Positions 1 through 9,850 are shown, numbered from the stretch's first letter. The stretch: 49,461 bases of DNA from Poteriospumella lacustris (GCA_008000375.1 SMOI01000130.1:35664-85124), one strand, 5' to 3'. Numbers and translations: made by a program. Notes: a model not told the origin generated them from the sequence alone.

Positions 1-537
1 TTTCATCGTGGCGTTGGGTAGCGTATGAATGGCCGATCGATCGCCATGCCGAATGGTGATGACCAAGTTGGTGAGTGCCACTCCGTACTGCCGAGCGATC
101 GCCGCCGCCGCCGCTTCGGCACTCTCACCGGCGGGGATATGGCGGGCACAATAGCGATCGAGCCGGTGAGGATACGATGCCTGTGGTGCCTCCATGACTT
201 TCAAATATGACGTATCCTTCGTCGATTCTACTTGCTTTTGGGGTTCCAACGATCGGAAATGAGCTTTGGCGGTTGGGGGTCGCGTCGGTTGGGGGCTACT
301 ATCGTGACTCTCCAATGTAGCGACAATGGACTTCTCTGGTAATTGCTCACTGGATTGGTACTGCAACACGACAACAAAAGCGGCGGCTATGCCAATACAA
401 ACCACAAAAACCGTCTGCAAGATACGGTACGAACTGTTGAACCAGGACGAGTTGCTGCTGGTCATCCCACTGCCCTGCTGCAGGAGCACATCATTGGAGC
501 GCATACGACGCGGGCGATGATATGTAATGACAGGCAT
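1..537 (-). CDS. Membrane-anchored histidine (acid) phosphatase, N-terminal part, cut by the window edge
   Basis: The minus-strand frame opens with ATG at 537 and stays open to base 1, giving 179 residues without a stop, so the gene continues outside the window. Residues 1-40 are basic and Ser-rich. Residues about 42-58 (QTVFVVCIGIAAAFVVVL) form one hydrophobic span with no cleavage-type context, suggesting a type II signal anchor. A Ser/Pro-rich stem follows. Residues 159-171 read VITIRHGDRSAIH. This is the RHGxR signature of the histidine acid phosphatase clade: R163, H164 (nucleophile) and R167. In this family the motif lies near the start of the lumenal catalytic domain. The layout (short tail, TM, stem, RHG) resembles 2-phosphoxylose phosphatase (PXYLP1/ACPL2) of the Golgi, but the HD motif and most of the domain are outside the window. 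The family is fairly sure; substrate and Golgi location are inference. Confidence 0.8.
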   Translation of the reverse strand, partial: MPVITYHRPRRMRSNDVLLQQGSGMTSSNSSWFNSSYRILQTVFVVCIGIAAAFVVVLQYQSSEQLPEKSIVATLESHDSSPQPTRPPTAKAHFRSLEPQKQVESTKDTSYLKVMEAPQASYPHRLDRYCARHIPAGESAEAAAAAIARQYGVALTNLVITIRHGDRSAIHTLPNATMK

Positions 538-1290
538 CGATAGACCAAGCGGGCGCGCTATCAAACTCGTGTGAAGATACAGAGACACGGCACGGGGCAC
601 AAATATTTTCACCGTTCCGAACCCAACAACAATCGCTTTTCCTTGGCACAAAACTGAATATTGCACCCAAAGATCACTGGAACAGGTTACTACCTACTGT
701 ACATTGTGCGCTATCTTGTCGATTTGGAATCATTCAATTTGATGATGATGGGCACAGACCGCGCTGCAGGCGATGGACGATGCGATGGACGGCGACTGCT
801 GGTCGTCTCGCAAATATGAAACGTCTCCTTCGCTGTCCCCATTCGCCGCTTGTGTGGCATCCGACCGGTTGATAGACCACAAACTGAAAGGTTCCACCCG
901 ACAATAACAACATCTGTGATTATAAGGTGATGAATTACAGGCAGCAGCAGCGGCAGATTGGTGGGGAAAAAACGAGACAAAAGCAAAAGATTACAGCAGG
1001 ACGACGAAGCACGAGTGACAGGCGACAGAGACAACAGCAGTCACTGCAGATGGCTGACGACCGATGTCGATGGATGGTCACAAAAGCAAAGGAACTACAT
1101 ACTCTTTCCCTTCGCACGCATTGGAAGAGTGTATCAAACAACAGCAATCGGTAGAACTAGCGAGTAATGCAGGCGAAACCAAGGAAACGAAGCGGAAGAC
1201 ATTGGGGGGAATCTAATGGAGTAGCAGATGAATGAGAACAAGAGATATATGAAACGTACATAGGGCAGGCAGGCAATAGATGAATGTTAG
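538..1290. other. Intergenic, no gene seen
   Basis: The stretch lies between two minus-strand genes and should hold the promoter/5' leader of the histidine phosphatase and the 3' end of the CRAL-TRIO gene. It has a short CAG-rich stretch near 940-956. Open frames of 65-107 codons on both strands overlap each other and have simple-sequence composition, so I do not call them. Confidence 0.5.
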
Positions 1291-2142
1291 TTACGCAGGA
1301 AAGCTCTCCGCGCACGCTTGTGCAATCCAATTGTTTTCACGCAAATCGTCACTTTCCGTGCCACCCAAACACGCGGGCAAATGATCCAACGACGGAAAGT
1401 GATTGGTCAACTCCGCATAATTCCGCCCACACAATCGAAAACGTGATTTGATTTTCTCGGACATGATCAGAGACGCACCGGCCCATACGAAGGTGAAAAA
1501 GAAAGGTTCTTCGAAGAGCAACAAGGCTTTCAACCGGAAACCAGAACATTTCGTCGCAAAACGAATCGATTCCACATGTTCGTAGATAGTAGAGGCACCA
1601 GACAACTTCCGTGAGTCCCAAAAGCTTAAATTTTGAAAGGAAGCTACCACGACGACCCCCGCCAGTTGTGCATACGGATCCCAACTCAATTTATCAAACA
1701 ACCACATACGGAAACGTGTCAACGCCTGAGGATGTTCTCTAAGAAACTCATCTGAGGCATGGCCTAAGCCTGCACAAGGAATAATCATCACCGTACGACG
1801 AAGGTTGGTATCCAATGTGGGTGAGACTTTGATCAAATTCATGAACAATTCCACTTCTTCCTTCGTGACAGTGAACCAGTCAGGATGCTGATCACGGAAT
1901 TTAATGTAATTGTGAATCACATCAATGGTTTTCTCCACACGAAACTTCTTGCCTCGCAAGAAACGAAGTAAATTCTCGTCGGTTTGGTCGAATTTCTCCA
2001 ATAGGCCAGCTGGAATGGCTTCGGGGAGTTTCGCACGGAGCGATTCCAATGCCGATTGAATGGATTCGACAGTTTCGCCAAATTCTTCGAAGACTAGCTT
2101 CTTAAGGTCCTCAGGCAAATCTACAATGGCTTCCGAAGACAT
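1291..2142 (-). CDS. CRAL-TRIO (Sec14-like) lipid-binding protein
   Basis: A single-exon gene of 283 residues from ATG at 2142 to TAA at 1291. Residues about 54-72 (ENLLRFLRGKKFRVEKTI) match the CRAL-TRIO N-terminal helical motif (LLRFLRARKFDVEKA type). The rest has the size and texture of the CRAL-TRIO lipid-binding domain, including a hydrophobic run before residue 215 (LLLFEEPFFFTFVW) in the position of the gate/floor helices and a C-terminal LPACLGG matching the family's 'LP.elGG' ending. The family carries hydrophobic ligands such as phosphoinositides, tocopherol or retinal in the cytosol or at membranes. The ligand cannot be read from the sequence. There is no GOLD domain, so it is the short form. 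It is transcribed in the same direction as TFIIB upstream. Confidence 0.88.
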   Translation of the reverse strand: MSSEAIVDLPEDLKKLVFEEFGETVESIQSALESLRAKLPEAIPAGLLEKFDQTDENLLRFLRGKKFRVEKTIDVIHNYIKFRDQHPDWFTVTKEEVELFMNLIKVSPTLDTNLRRTVMIIPCAGLGHASDEFLREHPQALTRFRMWLFDKLSWDPYAQLAGVVVVASFQNLSFWDSRKLSGASTIYEHVESIRFATKCSGFRLKALLLFEEPFFFTFVWAGASLIMSEKIKSRFRLCGRNYAELTNHFPSLDHLPACLGGTESDDLRENNWIAQACAESFPA

Positions 2143-2272
2143 GTTGCAGCGGATGAGAGAATGTTACAATCACTCAGGAGAATCACGCTGACTGTGGAAC
2201 GTGGTCTTCTATTTTATTTCAATTTGTCTCACACCGCGAATGATTCTCGCTCTCTTTTTATTGTGTTATGGA

Positions 2273-2557
2273 TCACTCTCTCCTTCTTGAAGACGTGATC
2301 TTCATCCATTCATAGTTCACTTCGTTTTTCTCTTCGTCGTCGGAGTTGAGTTTGGATTCTCGTTCGGATTCATTCCTCTCAACTTGCGCAGGAATGTGGA
2401 AGTTGAAACGGCCGTCACCAGACAGCAGCAAGCAGCCTACGCTATACCAGTGAAATGGGCGACAAGTCAGAATGTAACGAAGATCTGCAGCCACAATCTA
2501 AAAGAAAACACAATGGTTAAACAAGCATAAATGTTTTCCATAATTTACAAAGAGCAT
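2273..2557 (-). CDS. Possible small two-exon gene, 77 residues, unknown
   Basis: I do not recognise it. An ATG at 2557 followed by two codons meets a GTAAAT donor. A TTTTAG acceptor at 2498 then opens a 75-codon exon ending in TGA at 2273. The exons would be 2549-2557 and 2273-2497 with a 51-nt intron, in frame. The product starts hydrophobic and Cys-containing (MLFIVAADLRYILTCRPFHW) and ends charged (ESERESKLNSDDEEKNEVNY). The amino-acid mix looks protein-like, which is why it is listed. The 9-nt first exon is weak evidence. It could equally be leader or intergenic sequence between TFIIB and the CRAL-TRIO gene. Confidence 0.3.
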
Positions 2558-2671
2558 TAGCGGTTGGTTTCGCAGAACGATCAGACCGATTTTTTTTGTT
2601 TTGTGATTGGTCGATCGACCTGCAACAACCGACCGACAGAGAGATATATACACATACATACACGACGACGA

Positions 2672-5310
2672 CTACAGGGCTTTGAAACGCTTCAATCCGG
2701 AGGTAAACAAACCGCGACTTAAACGTTGAATTTCCTCGTCACGTGCAGACTTTGGGGCGTTGCTCCGAGGTGTAAGCGACGGTGTGAGTTTGAGCCCGCT
2801 GGTGGAGGCGACACGCGGCAGTAATTGATGAGCGCTCGTCACGCGACTCACGGGCGCCGAATGTGGGGTGAGACGATGTCCATTGATACCTCCCTCTGTT
2901 GCGACTGATGACATGGAGGGAGGCTTTAACATGTTTGGAGGCGAAGCAAAGGATGGAACTGCTGCTAGAGCGGTGGTTGCATCCGTCACTGCCCCATCAA
3001 CATTGGTCGCGTCTTGTCGCTTGTCCTTATCTGTGGCGATGTCCACTTGCCACAGAGGTGATCGGATATATGGTCGCTCCGCCTCACCCGTCAGCAAGCG
3101 ATCCAACGTCAACGCTAGTTCTCCACCGTTCGTACTACCCAGTGCCGCTCCAACCGAAGAGGACGGAGCGGACATCGGCATTCCACCGCCAATCGACAAC
3201 GATCGCTTGCGTTTCTTGCCCGTAGCTGTGGTCGACGTAGGAGACGACACACTCGTCACCGCGGTTGCTGCTGCGACGGCCAATGCATCCTGAAGCCGTT
3301 CAAAGGCTTGTGCGAAGCGTTGATGGACCTCGACCGGAGGACTGTGACGCACCGACGACGTGGTGCTATGGACGGAACTACTGCCATTCGAGCCGGATGT
3401 CACTCCTGCAGGTCCCTGAGACGCACTGTCAGCGCCGGATGCCGGTAAGATCACCAATACCTTCATCGATGCAAAGAGACGCAGCATCACATTCTTCAAT
3501 ACGGTGACGGTGGTGAAGCATTCCTCCGCGATGATGTCCAAGGTAATGGGGGGCCAGCTCACGTGTGACACATTACTTGTGGCGGTAGCGGTGGCTGTAG
3601 CTGCGGTTGCAGTTGTAGCTGTTTCAGTCGTCGCCATGCCGGGATCGGCTTTGATCGTTAACACTGGTCGGTCATCGTTCGTGGACAAGGTACTATCATC
3701 GTTGCCATCGAGGGTCGGTTCCAATACCTTGACGGGTGTGGACGTCTCTGGCGGTCTCGTTGAAGAAGCGATCGATTTCACTTCAATATCCGCGATCAGA
3801 AGAAACAGCCAAACCAGCACCGCCCCAACGACAGCTTGTGGTGCGATATTCTCTGGCAATAATTCATACTCGGCGATACGCTCACACAAACTGATGCCTT
3901 CCTCCAAGCATAAGTAAGGCAACGACAACACCAGCTGATGCGTCAAGGGGGTGGCCGACGTTCGTATATCTTCACATTGCCGCAGATGCAATCGTTCCAA
4001 ACACCGTTGTGCAAAGCGTAAGAAAATGTCTCCACTTTTGGTGATGCGCACGACCATGGACATCCCCTTGAGAATGTCCGATTGCATGCGTTGAATCAAC
4101 GAGACATCGGTACCCGTTCCCAAGGCGATTTCTTCCAACACTCGAGGACATTGCATGATGCGGCAGGATAGATAGATACACGTGGCTGCAATGGCAGGTT
4201 TGTTGACAATCAATAGCTTCTTGCTCATCACGTCCACGAAGAGCTTCACGGCCGTATCCTATATCGACAGAGACACACAGTGCGTTAGAGAGGGGTTAAG
4301 AGGGGTAGCATTATGAGGGAGAGGGATGAACTCGACGAGCACATGGGAGTACACCGTGTGCAGATCACTCATTTTGAACATGAGTTCTTTCCTGGTCAAG
4401 ACCGTAACCACATCGCATACGTGCCCTGTGTCCTCGCAAACAAGCAAATGTGTACACGGACGGGGACAGAGAAGGCGCTCGTCAAAAAAAAGACACAGCG
4501 ACCGTACAATCAACGATTCAAAAGGTGAACATCGCTCTATCATGTTCTTAAAAAAATATAAGATAGTATCAGCGACAGTTACTTCCTCAGATCGTGATGA
4601 TTTTCTCCCACCGGAACCACAATTCGACTTGAGAGGAGGACACAGATGGCGTTGGATCGTTGACGGTCGAGAGATGCATCAAATGGGTATACCTTTGAAA
4701 CAAAAGGTTGCAAGCCACATTCGGTCATGTCGTTTTTGTGCGTTTTCTCTCTCTCAGTCTTCACAAGACATGTGAGACACCGGTTCATCGCTCTAGTGCG
4801 GGGAAATTAGCACGAGCAGTCTTTTGTCGTCGGAAAGGCACAAATGAGAATTGGAAAAAAGAACGATTTCCCAAGGCGATCAATCAACCACAACATAGAG
4901 ATCAATTTTGCGTTACGACTTACCTTCACAGTACCGGGCAGGTGCAGGTTGGCACAAGTCTCGTTGATTGTAGGAAGGTACCGTAAAATATTCTTCTCGC
5001 TTCGATCGGCAATTGTTTTCTGCACTTTTTCCAACTGCTTTCTTGCCGTTTTTGAACTTCCAACGTATACGGTTTCTGTGGAGCCCAAAATTGAATTTTC
5101 TGCCATACCAGATGTGCGGCTCAATTTTCCCGACCCCACATCCCCTTCGTAGTTCATTGTCTCATCACCATTGTCTAAGATCCGTGACTGCATAACTCGA
5201 CCACAACCATAACAACACACATCTCCTGATCGTCGATCTACCAGAATTTTCTTGTTACTTTTGCATTGTCCACAGTTTTGAGTGTAGAAATGGTCGACCG
5301 TGCCCATCAT
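2672..5310 (-). CDS. GTF2B: Transcription initiation factor TFIIB, with insertion and long C-terminal tail
   Basis: Exons 4924-5310 and 2672-4258 join in phase 0 (LPGTVK|DTAVKLF) across a 665-nt GT-AG intron, giving 657 residues; TFIIB is usually about 310-350. The N-terminus has a zinc ribbon with C13-x2-C16 and C33-x2-C36, followed by a linker. Two cyclin-type repeats follow: the first is marked by AIAATCIYLSCRIMQCPRVL, matching the TFIIB 'aiaAaclYiACR...PRT.kEI' signature, and the second begins near residue 205. A low-complexity insert of about 74 residues (roughly 290-363, Thr/Ala-rich) splits the second repeat before ITLDIIAEECFTTVTVLKN, which aligns with the helix that ends the repeat in other TFIIBs. 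A Ser/Ala/Thr-rich tail of about 250 residues follows. TFIIB bridges TBP-DNA and RNA polymerase II. BRF1 is the main alternative because of the long tail, but I see no BRF homology block in it. Confidence 0.85.
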
Positions 5311-5790
5311 GGCAATGATCGCTCCAACTTTGAACTAATAAAACAGGATCAACGATAAACGAACGGGATAATAAGTCAAACCTCGGATGATTGGTTCTAA
5401 GTGGATGTAGCTCGTTCTTTTGTTGTTTTCTGTCACGTGAAAGAACAATCACCTCGTTCCTGATCGTCTTTTCTTTCCAAACGATGGACGTCCATCGTCC
5501 ATCACCAACCACCAACCTTTTGGTACATTCATAGTTTGCACTTAGTCGATACTGATCACATATAAGATAACACATATTGTACAGATTACGGAGATACCGA
5601 CGAAACGCCACTACAGTGCTCACAGTCCTCAGCAACTGCTTAGCTGGGCGGCTTATCACTTTTACATACCACATATCAATGGCGATAGATATCCAGCAAT
5701 GACTCGAGTCATGAAAAGTAACAACATCACACCGTTCAAACTTAAGCTGTTCCTGTTTGTTTGATTGAATTAATGGGACGAAATTCGGAC
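5311..5790. other. Intergenic between TFIIB and the pseudophosphatase gene
   Basis: It holds the TFIIB promoter side and the 3' end of the pseudophosphatase gene, both transcribed to the left. A 139-codon minus-strand frame (5255-5674) overlaps the start of TFIIB out of frame and has no recognisable feature. I see no RNA gene here. Confidence 0.5.
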
Positions 5791-6799
5791 TTACAAATTC
5801 AACACTTTGAAAGGTTGAGTTTTATTGTGGGGCCGAGAATATAGAAGACAGGACTGGTTAAACCCAGCATTTAAAGAGATTGGCGGTACTTTTCTATCCG
5901 CAGGGACCGCACATCCGTTAAAGGAATAACATCGCTTCCTAGTCGTTGGAAAAGGGTCATCCGAAAGTGCATCACATCTCACCATCAACTCCAACTGATT
6001 GCGATCCAAAAAGTCATTAACTTGTTCAGCTTTGAAAAAGATTTCATCTTTCTCTTGTTTCTTTCTCTTTGAAGGCGCTGTGGTTGAACAGTAAGTGTGA
6101 GTAAAATATAATGAGAACAGACCAAGCGCAACCCCTACCTGCAAGAATGAACTCGTTGAGGATCTCATGATTTCTGGGGCGCGGTAAATTGCGGACTTCC
6201 TCAATCGTCATCGTCGATGTTTGTTGAGAGATACCGCCGTTTACGATAAAAATGGACTTGTCGAGAACAAGAGATATTGGAAGAGCGTTCTTCAGCTTCA
6301 GGAACTCAGGCTCCCAAGGAGCTTTTTCGACTTTTACTTTACTTCTGCCTACAGTCGATACGAGGGGCGAAGAGCGAAGTAAACAGACTGACTGAGGAAA
6401 GAGAAGGCGCCAAATTAATAGCGATAGTAATCCTTTCAATGACTCATCAGAAGAGGGGTCGATTTTGGGATGCAAGAAGACGAATTGATTGTCTTGGCTA
6501 GGTAACTGCAAAGCATTACTTGAAGTGAGCTGGAGAAGTTTGGCGTAACTTATGTCCGTGTTTGCGAAGATGAAGGTCTTGGCCCTTTTCTCATTCGATC
6601 GGTCCCATGAGATGCAATGAGACTCTGACAAAAGACTTTTAGTGCTGACTTCGAAAAGAGCTTTTACCACATCCTCTGATGGTTTCGTTGACTTGTGAAT
6701 GTGCATGGTCATTTTGTCAAGCTCTTCGACACTCAACAACCCCGTTGCGTTTACGATAGGGTTGTATCGTTTTGCCGCATATCTTGCCACACTGATCAT
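5791..6799 (-). CDS. Degenerate PPP-family serine/threonine phosphatase (pseudophosphatase)
   Basis: Exons 6139-6799 and 5791-6077 join in phase 1 across a 61-nt intron, giving 315 residues, the length of a bare PPP catalytic domain. The fold can be followed through: TFIFANTDISYAKLL stands where PPP enzymes have vvGDiHGqf..LL; FVFLHPKIDPSSDES where they have FlGDyVDRG..S.E; LLFPQSVCLLRSSPL where they have fPq.v.LLRGNHE; and IFIVNGGISQQ where they have fcvHGGlSp. After the intron, AEQVNDFLDRNQLELMVRCDA stands for 'v..Fl..n.l..iiRaHq'. Metal and phosphate ligands in all of these motifs are replaced, and the LLWSDP block is missing, so catalysis is not expected. A binding or regulatory role is inference. 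The ATG at 6799 was chosen as the first in frame; an upstream exon is possible. A decaying gene is the alternative, but the frame and splice sites are intact. Confidence 0.72.
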
Positions 6800-7285
6800 T
6801 CTTTCGACAGCCAAGTGCAGCAACGAGAATGAATGAATGAACGCGTCTGATACTACTGTGGTCAACGTCAATGATAAGGTGTAGTATTAGGGTCTTAGCA
6901 GGGACAGAGAGACATGACCATGTGGAAGAGTCGATTGGTGTGAGTGAGGAGTGATGATGAGGAGCATGTCAGGCAGACAGACAGTCATCCTGGCTGTGAA
7001 GTCTCTCCCGAAAATGCCGGTCGGAAAAAGTGCGGCAACTTTTGGCGATAACCGCAATAAAAGCTCGTGAAGCCGAAACGCCACCGTAACTTCTCGAAAG
7101 ATGCTTCAGCTGCGCAGTTGCAGTCGACAAGAAGATAAGAAAAAGACTTTGGTCTCAGTGCATGAGTCCACAAGTCAAACGAAGCACAGGGATGTTTTTT
7201 CAAAGTGGAAGGAATGGGAAATCATTTTATGAAATAAATAAAATCAACTATTTGGTGTGATATTAAGGGCGAATTGAGAACAACA
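6800..7285. other. Divergent intergenic region, with a weak 72-codon frame
   Basis: It separates the pseudophosphatase (minus) from the acidic protein gene (plus), so both promoters should lie here. Directly before the plus-strand ATG is an AT-rich stretch (7215-7262). A minus-strand frame, 7203 to 6985, reads like protein (LRWRFGFTSFYCGYRQKL) and could be an upstream exon of the pseudophosphatase or a small gene, but I found no in-phase splice to join it. A short GAATGAATGAATGA repeat sits near 6829. Confidence 0.4.
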
Positions 7286-8431
7286 ATGGACTTTGTCACA
7301 TCTCCGTCAGCGACTGTTGGTTCGATGGAAGGTCTCATGACAGACAGTGGTATTAAACGGAAGAAACGGGATCGAAGTGAAGTATTTGATGAGGCATATG
7401 TGAAAAATAAAAGGGTTCTTCAAGAGGGCTTTCGGTCGTTATCATTGGCTGAGCCGGCTGTGAGACCTGAAATCCCTGCATACGGACTTTATGAAGTTCA
7501 TAATTGCCCTTCGCATGGATTATTTCGCCCAGATGATATTGAGTGTCAAGCTTGTAAAACTTCTGGAACGCCAATGAGCACTGACGACACTCCATCGGAA
7601 AGTCGCCCCCTCGAGAAGAGACTAAGTGTTGACAGCACAGTTTCAGCGTCAACAGAATCAGAAGACGAGACTCCGTCTCGCACAGAAGAGCGGGAGATGT
7701 TCATATCTATGGTAAAGGGTGGTAAGCGCAAATATGTGAGGAAAGTGGACTACTTGGTGGATGAACTCATTCGCAAAACGAGGAAGACGTGTGATATTCC
7801 GGTGTATGCGTCGGATCCCGATGCGATTTTACCGCCCAATGTTGGTCCCTCACCACGTACAGATCAAGCTATCTCCATACTTATTCCTTTCTCGACGAAC
7901 TTTTGCTCGTTGAGTAAGGCGCAGAAGAATGTTTCGATGTTGGAGTATTTGCCGAAGAAACCGCCAACGGACGGGGAAGTTCAGCCGATTCTTCTCAGCG
8001 GCGAAGTTACTCACAGTGATTGGGGCATACAAGAAGTTGGCGCGGGTGGCACTGGAGTTGGTACAAGTACGAGCTTGGTGCCGTATCATCGTCGAGTGGG
8101 TGATGATGCCGACTTTGATTCGGATGGATTGATCGATGAAGGAAACGAGAGTGATATGGCTTGTTACGATGAATCCAGTCATCGATATTCAACCAACAGT
8201 TCGTTAGGATCAGGAGATAGTGGGATGATGGTGGACAGTGATGATGACATGATGGCTGGGTCTTGCCGAAGTGCCGCATTTGATGAATCGAGCAGTGCCT
8301 TGAGTCGTTTCGATCATGGAGGCCGTCATTCTCCATGGAGTGCAAATACGTCTGTCAAAACCGTCTTCACAAAATCAGCCATCACAGATGATGATGAAGA
8401 CGACGAAGTTGTTAACATTGGCACCTTTTAA
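7286..8431 (+). CDS. Unknown acidic, Ser-rich protein with a likely nuclear signal
   Basis: A single-exon frame of 381 residues from ATG at 7286 (preceded by an A-rich context) to TAA at 8431. I do not recognise a family. Residues about 25-30 (KRKKRDR) look like a monopartite nuclear localisation signal. Residues about 72-90 hold CPSHGLFRPDDIECQAC, a possible small metal-binding C-x(13)-C-x2-C cluster. A basic patch, KGGKRKYVRKVDYLVDELIRK, lies near 148-168. The C-terminal third is rich in Ser, Asp and Gly (DADFDSDGLIDEGNESD) and ends DDDEDDEVVNIGTF. The pattern suggests a regulatory nuclear protein, but no function is claimed. Codon use and GC are like those of its minus-strand neighbours. 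Confidence 0.8.
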   Translation: MDFVTSPSATVGSMEGLMTDSGIKRKKRDRSEVFDEAYVKNKRVLQEGFRSLSLAEPAVRPEIPAYGLYEVHNCPSHGLFRPDDIECQACKTSGTPMSTDDTPSESRPLEKRLSVDSTVSASTESEDETPSRTEEREMFISMVKGGKRKYVRKVDYLVDELIRKTRKTCDIPVYASDPDAILPPNVGPSPRTDQAISILIPFSTNFCSLSKAQKNVSMLEYLPKKPPTDGEVQPILLSGEVTHSDWGIQEVGAGGTGVGTSTSLVPYHRRVGDDADFDSDGLIDEGNESDMACYDESSHRYSTNSSLGSGDSGMMVDSDDDMMAGSCRSAAFDESSSALSRFDHGGRHSPWSANTSVKTVFTKSAITDDDEDDEVVNIGTF

Positions 8432-8548
8432 GGCTGGTCATCACTTTGAATGTTTTTTGTAAAATTTTGTAAATACGCACATCCATTTCTCTCCGTTAAA
8501 AAGAACATCCTGGAAACATCAAACATACGACCACACGACAAGCTACAT

Positions 8549-9322
8549 TTACACTAACTCTTTGATCTTGGCTGCCATCGCATTGGCGATAATAGGCTGC
8601 TCCGACAATGGATAATGGACTCCGTCGAGATCAGAAACCTTCGCCAAGTTTCCGAGGGGAATGTAAGCAACGCCAAGATCCCTACAGGACAAGGTCAGCA
8701 AACCAGACAACCGACGTGTTTGCTTATCAGCATCTTCTGGGATACCCCATAGCCTGTTGATATTGTTGTGTTGCATGAAGGGAGGTCCGACCACCAAAAT
8801 CTTTGGTTTGATCAACTTGTCAACCCCACGTAGTGGGCAGCTGTCTGGATTCATCGGTGTGGCGCCAATGTTTGTTTGCTTCTCTACATCGCGTACCAAC
8901 GTCCGCACACCTTTGGAAATGTCATGAACCGACGCTCGAAACCGTTGTTTGAAATCATTGGCGCACAGCGCGATAACCACTAAGTCAAGCGGCTTGTGGC
9001 TGTGCAAGATGGCCGGCAACGTTGCGCGACCATTGCAATCATACTCACCATCACTTTCTAGGTCATGGAAGATGGTGGTACGACTATTCAATCCTTCAAC
9101 AATCAGATGATAGTCAGGGCCGAGAAGCTGCTGGCACTGTGTGGTCCAACGTTGTTCGTGAGGAAAACGCTGCAATGCTTTCACTGCCGATTTACAATAA
9201 TCAGGATTATAACCCCAAGTATTAGAATCGCCATAGACTAAGACCGTTTTGATTCCACGGGCTGGTTGGGACAATCTACGGTGCCCATTGAGGCTTTGGC
9301 TTCTAATCGATCGCATCCACAT
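8549..9322 (-). CDS. SGNH/GDSL-type hydrolase of bacterial arylesterase type
   Basis: A single-exon gene of 257 residues from ATG at 9322 (a second ATG at 9316 is possible). After a basic, Ser-rich N-terminus that could be a mitochondrial presequence (MWMRSIRSQSLNGHRRLSQP), block I reads TVLVYGDSNTWGYNP with nucleophile S33. Block II is EGLNSRTT. Block III reads CANDF, with the oxyanion Asn kept but the usual GTND changed to CAND. Block V is DGVHYP with D233 and H236. The wording of these blocks (KTVL.YGDSNTWGY, EGLN.RTT, DGVHY) is that of bacterial SGNH arylesterases/acyl hydrolases rather than plant GDSL lipases. It should hydrolyse small esters or acyl groups; the substrate is unknown. No intron is present, which fits acquisition from bacteria (inference). 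Confidence 0.88.
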   Translation of the reverse strand: MWMRSIRSQSLNGHRRLSQPARGIKTVLVYGDSNTWGYNPDYCKSAVKALQRFPHEQRWTTQCQQLLGPDYHLIVEGLNSRTTIFHDLESDGEYDCNGRATLPAILHSHKPLDLVVIALCANDFKQRFRASVHDISKGVRTLVRDVEKQTNIGATPMNPDSCPLRGVDKLIKPKILVVGPPFMQHNNINRLWGIPEDADKQTRRLSGLLTLSCRDLGVAYIPLGNLAKVSDLDGVHYPLSEQPIIANAMAAKIKELV

Positions 9323-9850
9323 GGTCACTTACTGTATTCTATTCGATCAATAGCGAAGATCTATTTGAATCAAAATCAAATCAATTCTGCTCTTTTCTCT
9401 TCTATGCACAATATGACGATATCTTTCCCAAGCCAGAAGTTCCATGGTTTGTTCTACAGAACTTGACCATGCAACGAGAAGAGACGAACGGCTTGGGGCT
9501 GACGTGGGCGATAGAGTTGCAGAAAATTGTAACGCCTTTTCAGCCATTTAGGGAGGTAGGGAGGGATGTTTTTCTCAACAAAACTCTTAAAATATCATTC
9601 ACTAGTTAACTCTTGTCCTTAACTTTAACATCTGTAACTATCCACCCACTTGAGAAGATATGGAAGGTGGATATGGTCGTATCTTCCACAGGAGGACATG
9701 ATTGTAGGATACAGTAAAATACATATCAAATGAAAAGGTGTTGGTTGCAACGACTTTGGAGGCCGTACGGTGATGAAATAGGCGGGCGAACCCCCATACT
9801 CATGGTCCCGACAGGGCAAGGAAAGGTGATATCGGATGCACATCGCCCGT
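9323..9850. other. Intergenic between SGNH hydrolase and the polytopic membrane protein
   Basis: It holds the leader of the SGNH gene and the 3' end of the membrane-protein gene, both on the minus strand. A 66-codon ATG frame on the minus strand (9547 to 9347) has a neutral composition, and I see no splice linking it to either neighbour. It could be an upstream ORF of the hydrolase transcript. Confidence 0.4.

Noticed and set aside
25-543. Plus-strand frames of 61-66 codons at the left edge
   Set aside because: The minus strand is open through the whole stretch and encodes the histidine phosphatase motif RHGDR, so these are antisense shadows.
2868-3917. Antisense frames over TFIIB exon 2 (137-141 codons)
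   Set aside because: They are reverse images of the Ser/Ala/Thr-rich TFIIB tail and insert, with no independent features.
4259-4543. 94-codon minus-strand frame inside the TFIIB intron as an extra exon
   Set aside because: Direct joining of exon 1 and exon 2 gives uninterrupted TFIIB similarity (LPGTVK|DTAVKLF) in phase 0; an extra exon would break the first cyclin repeat.
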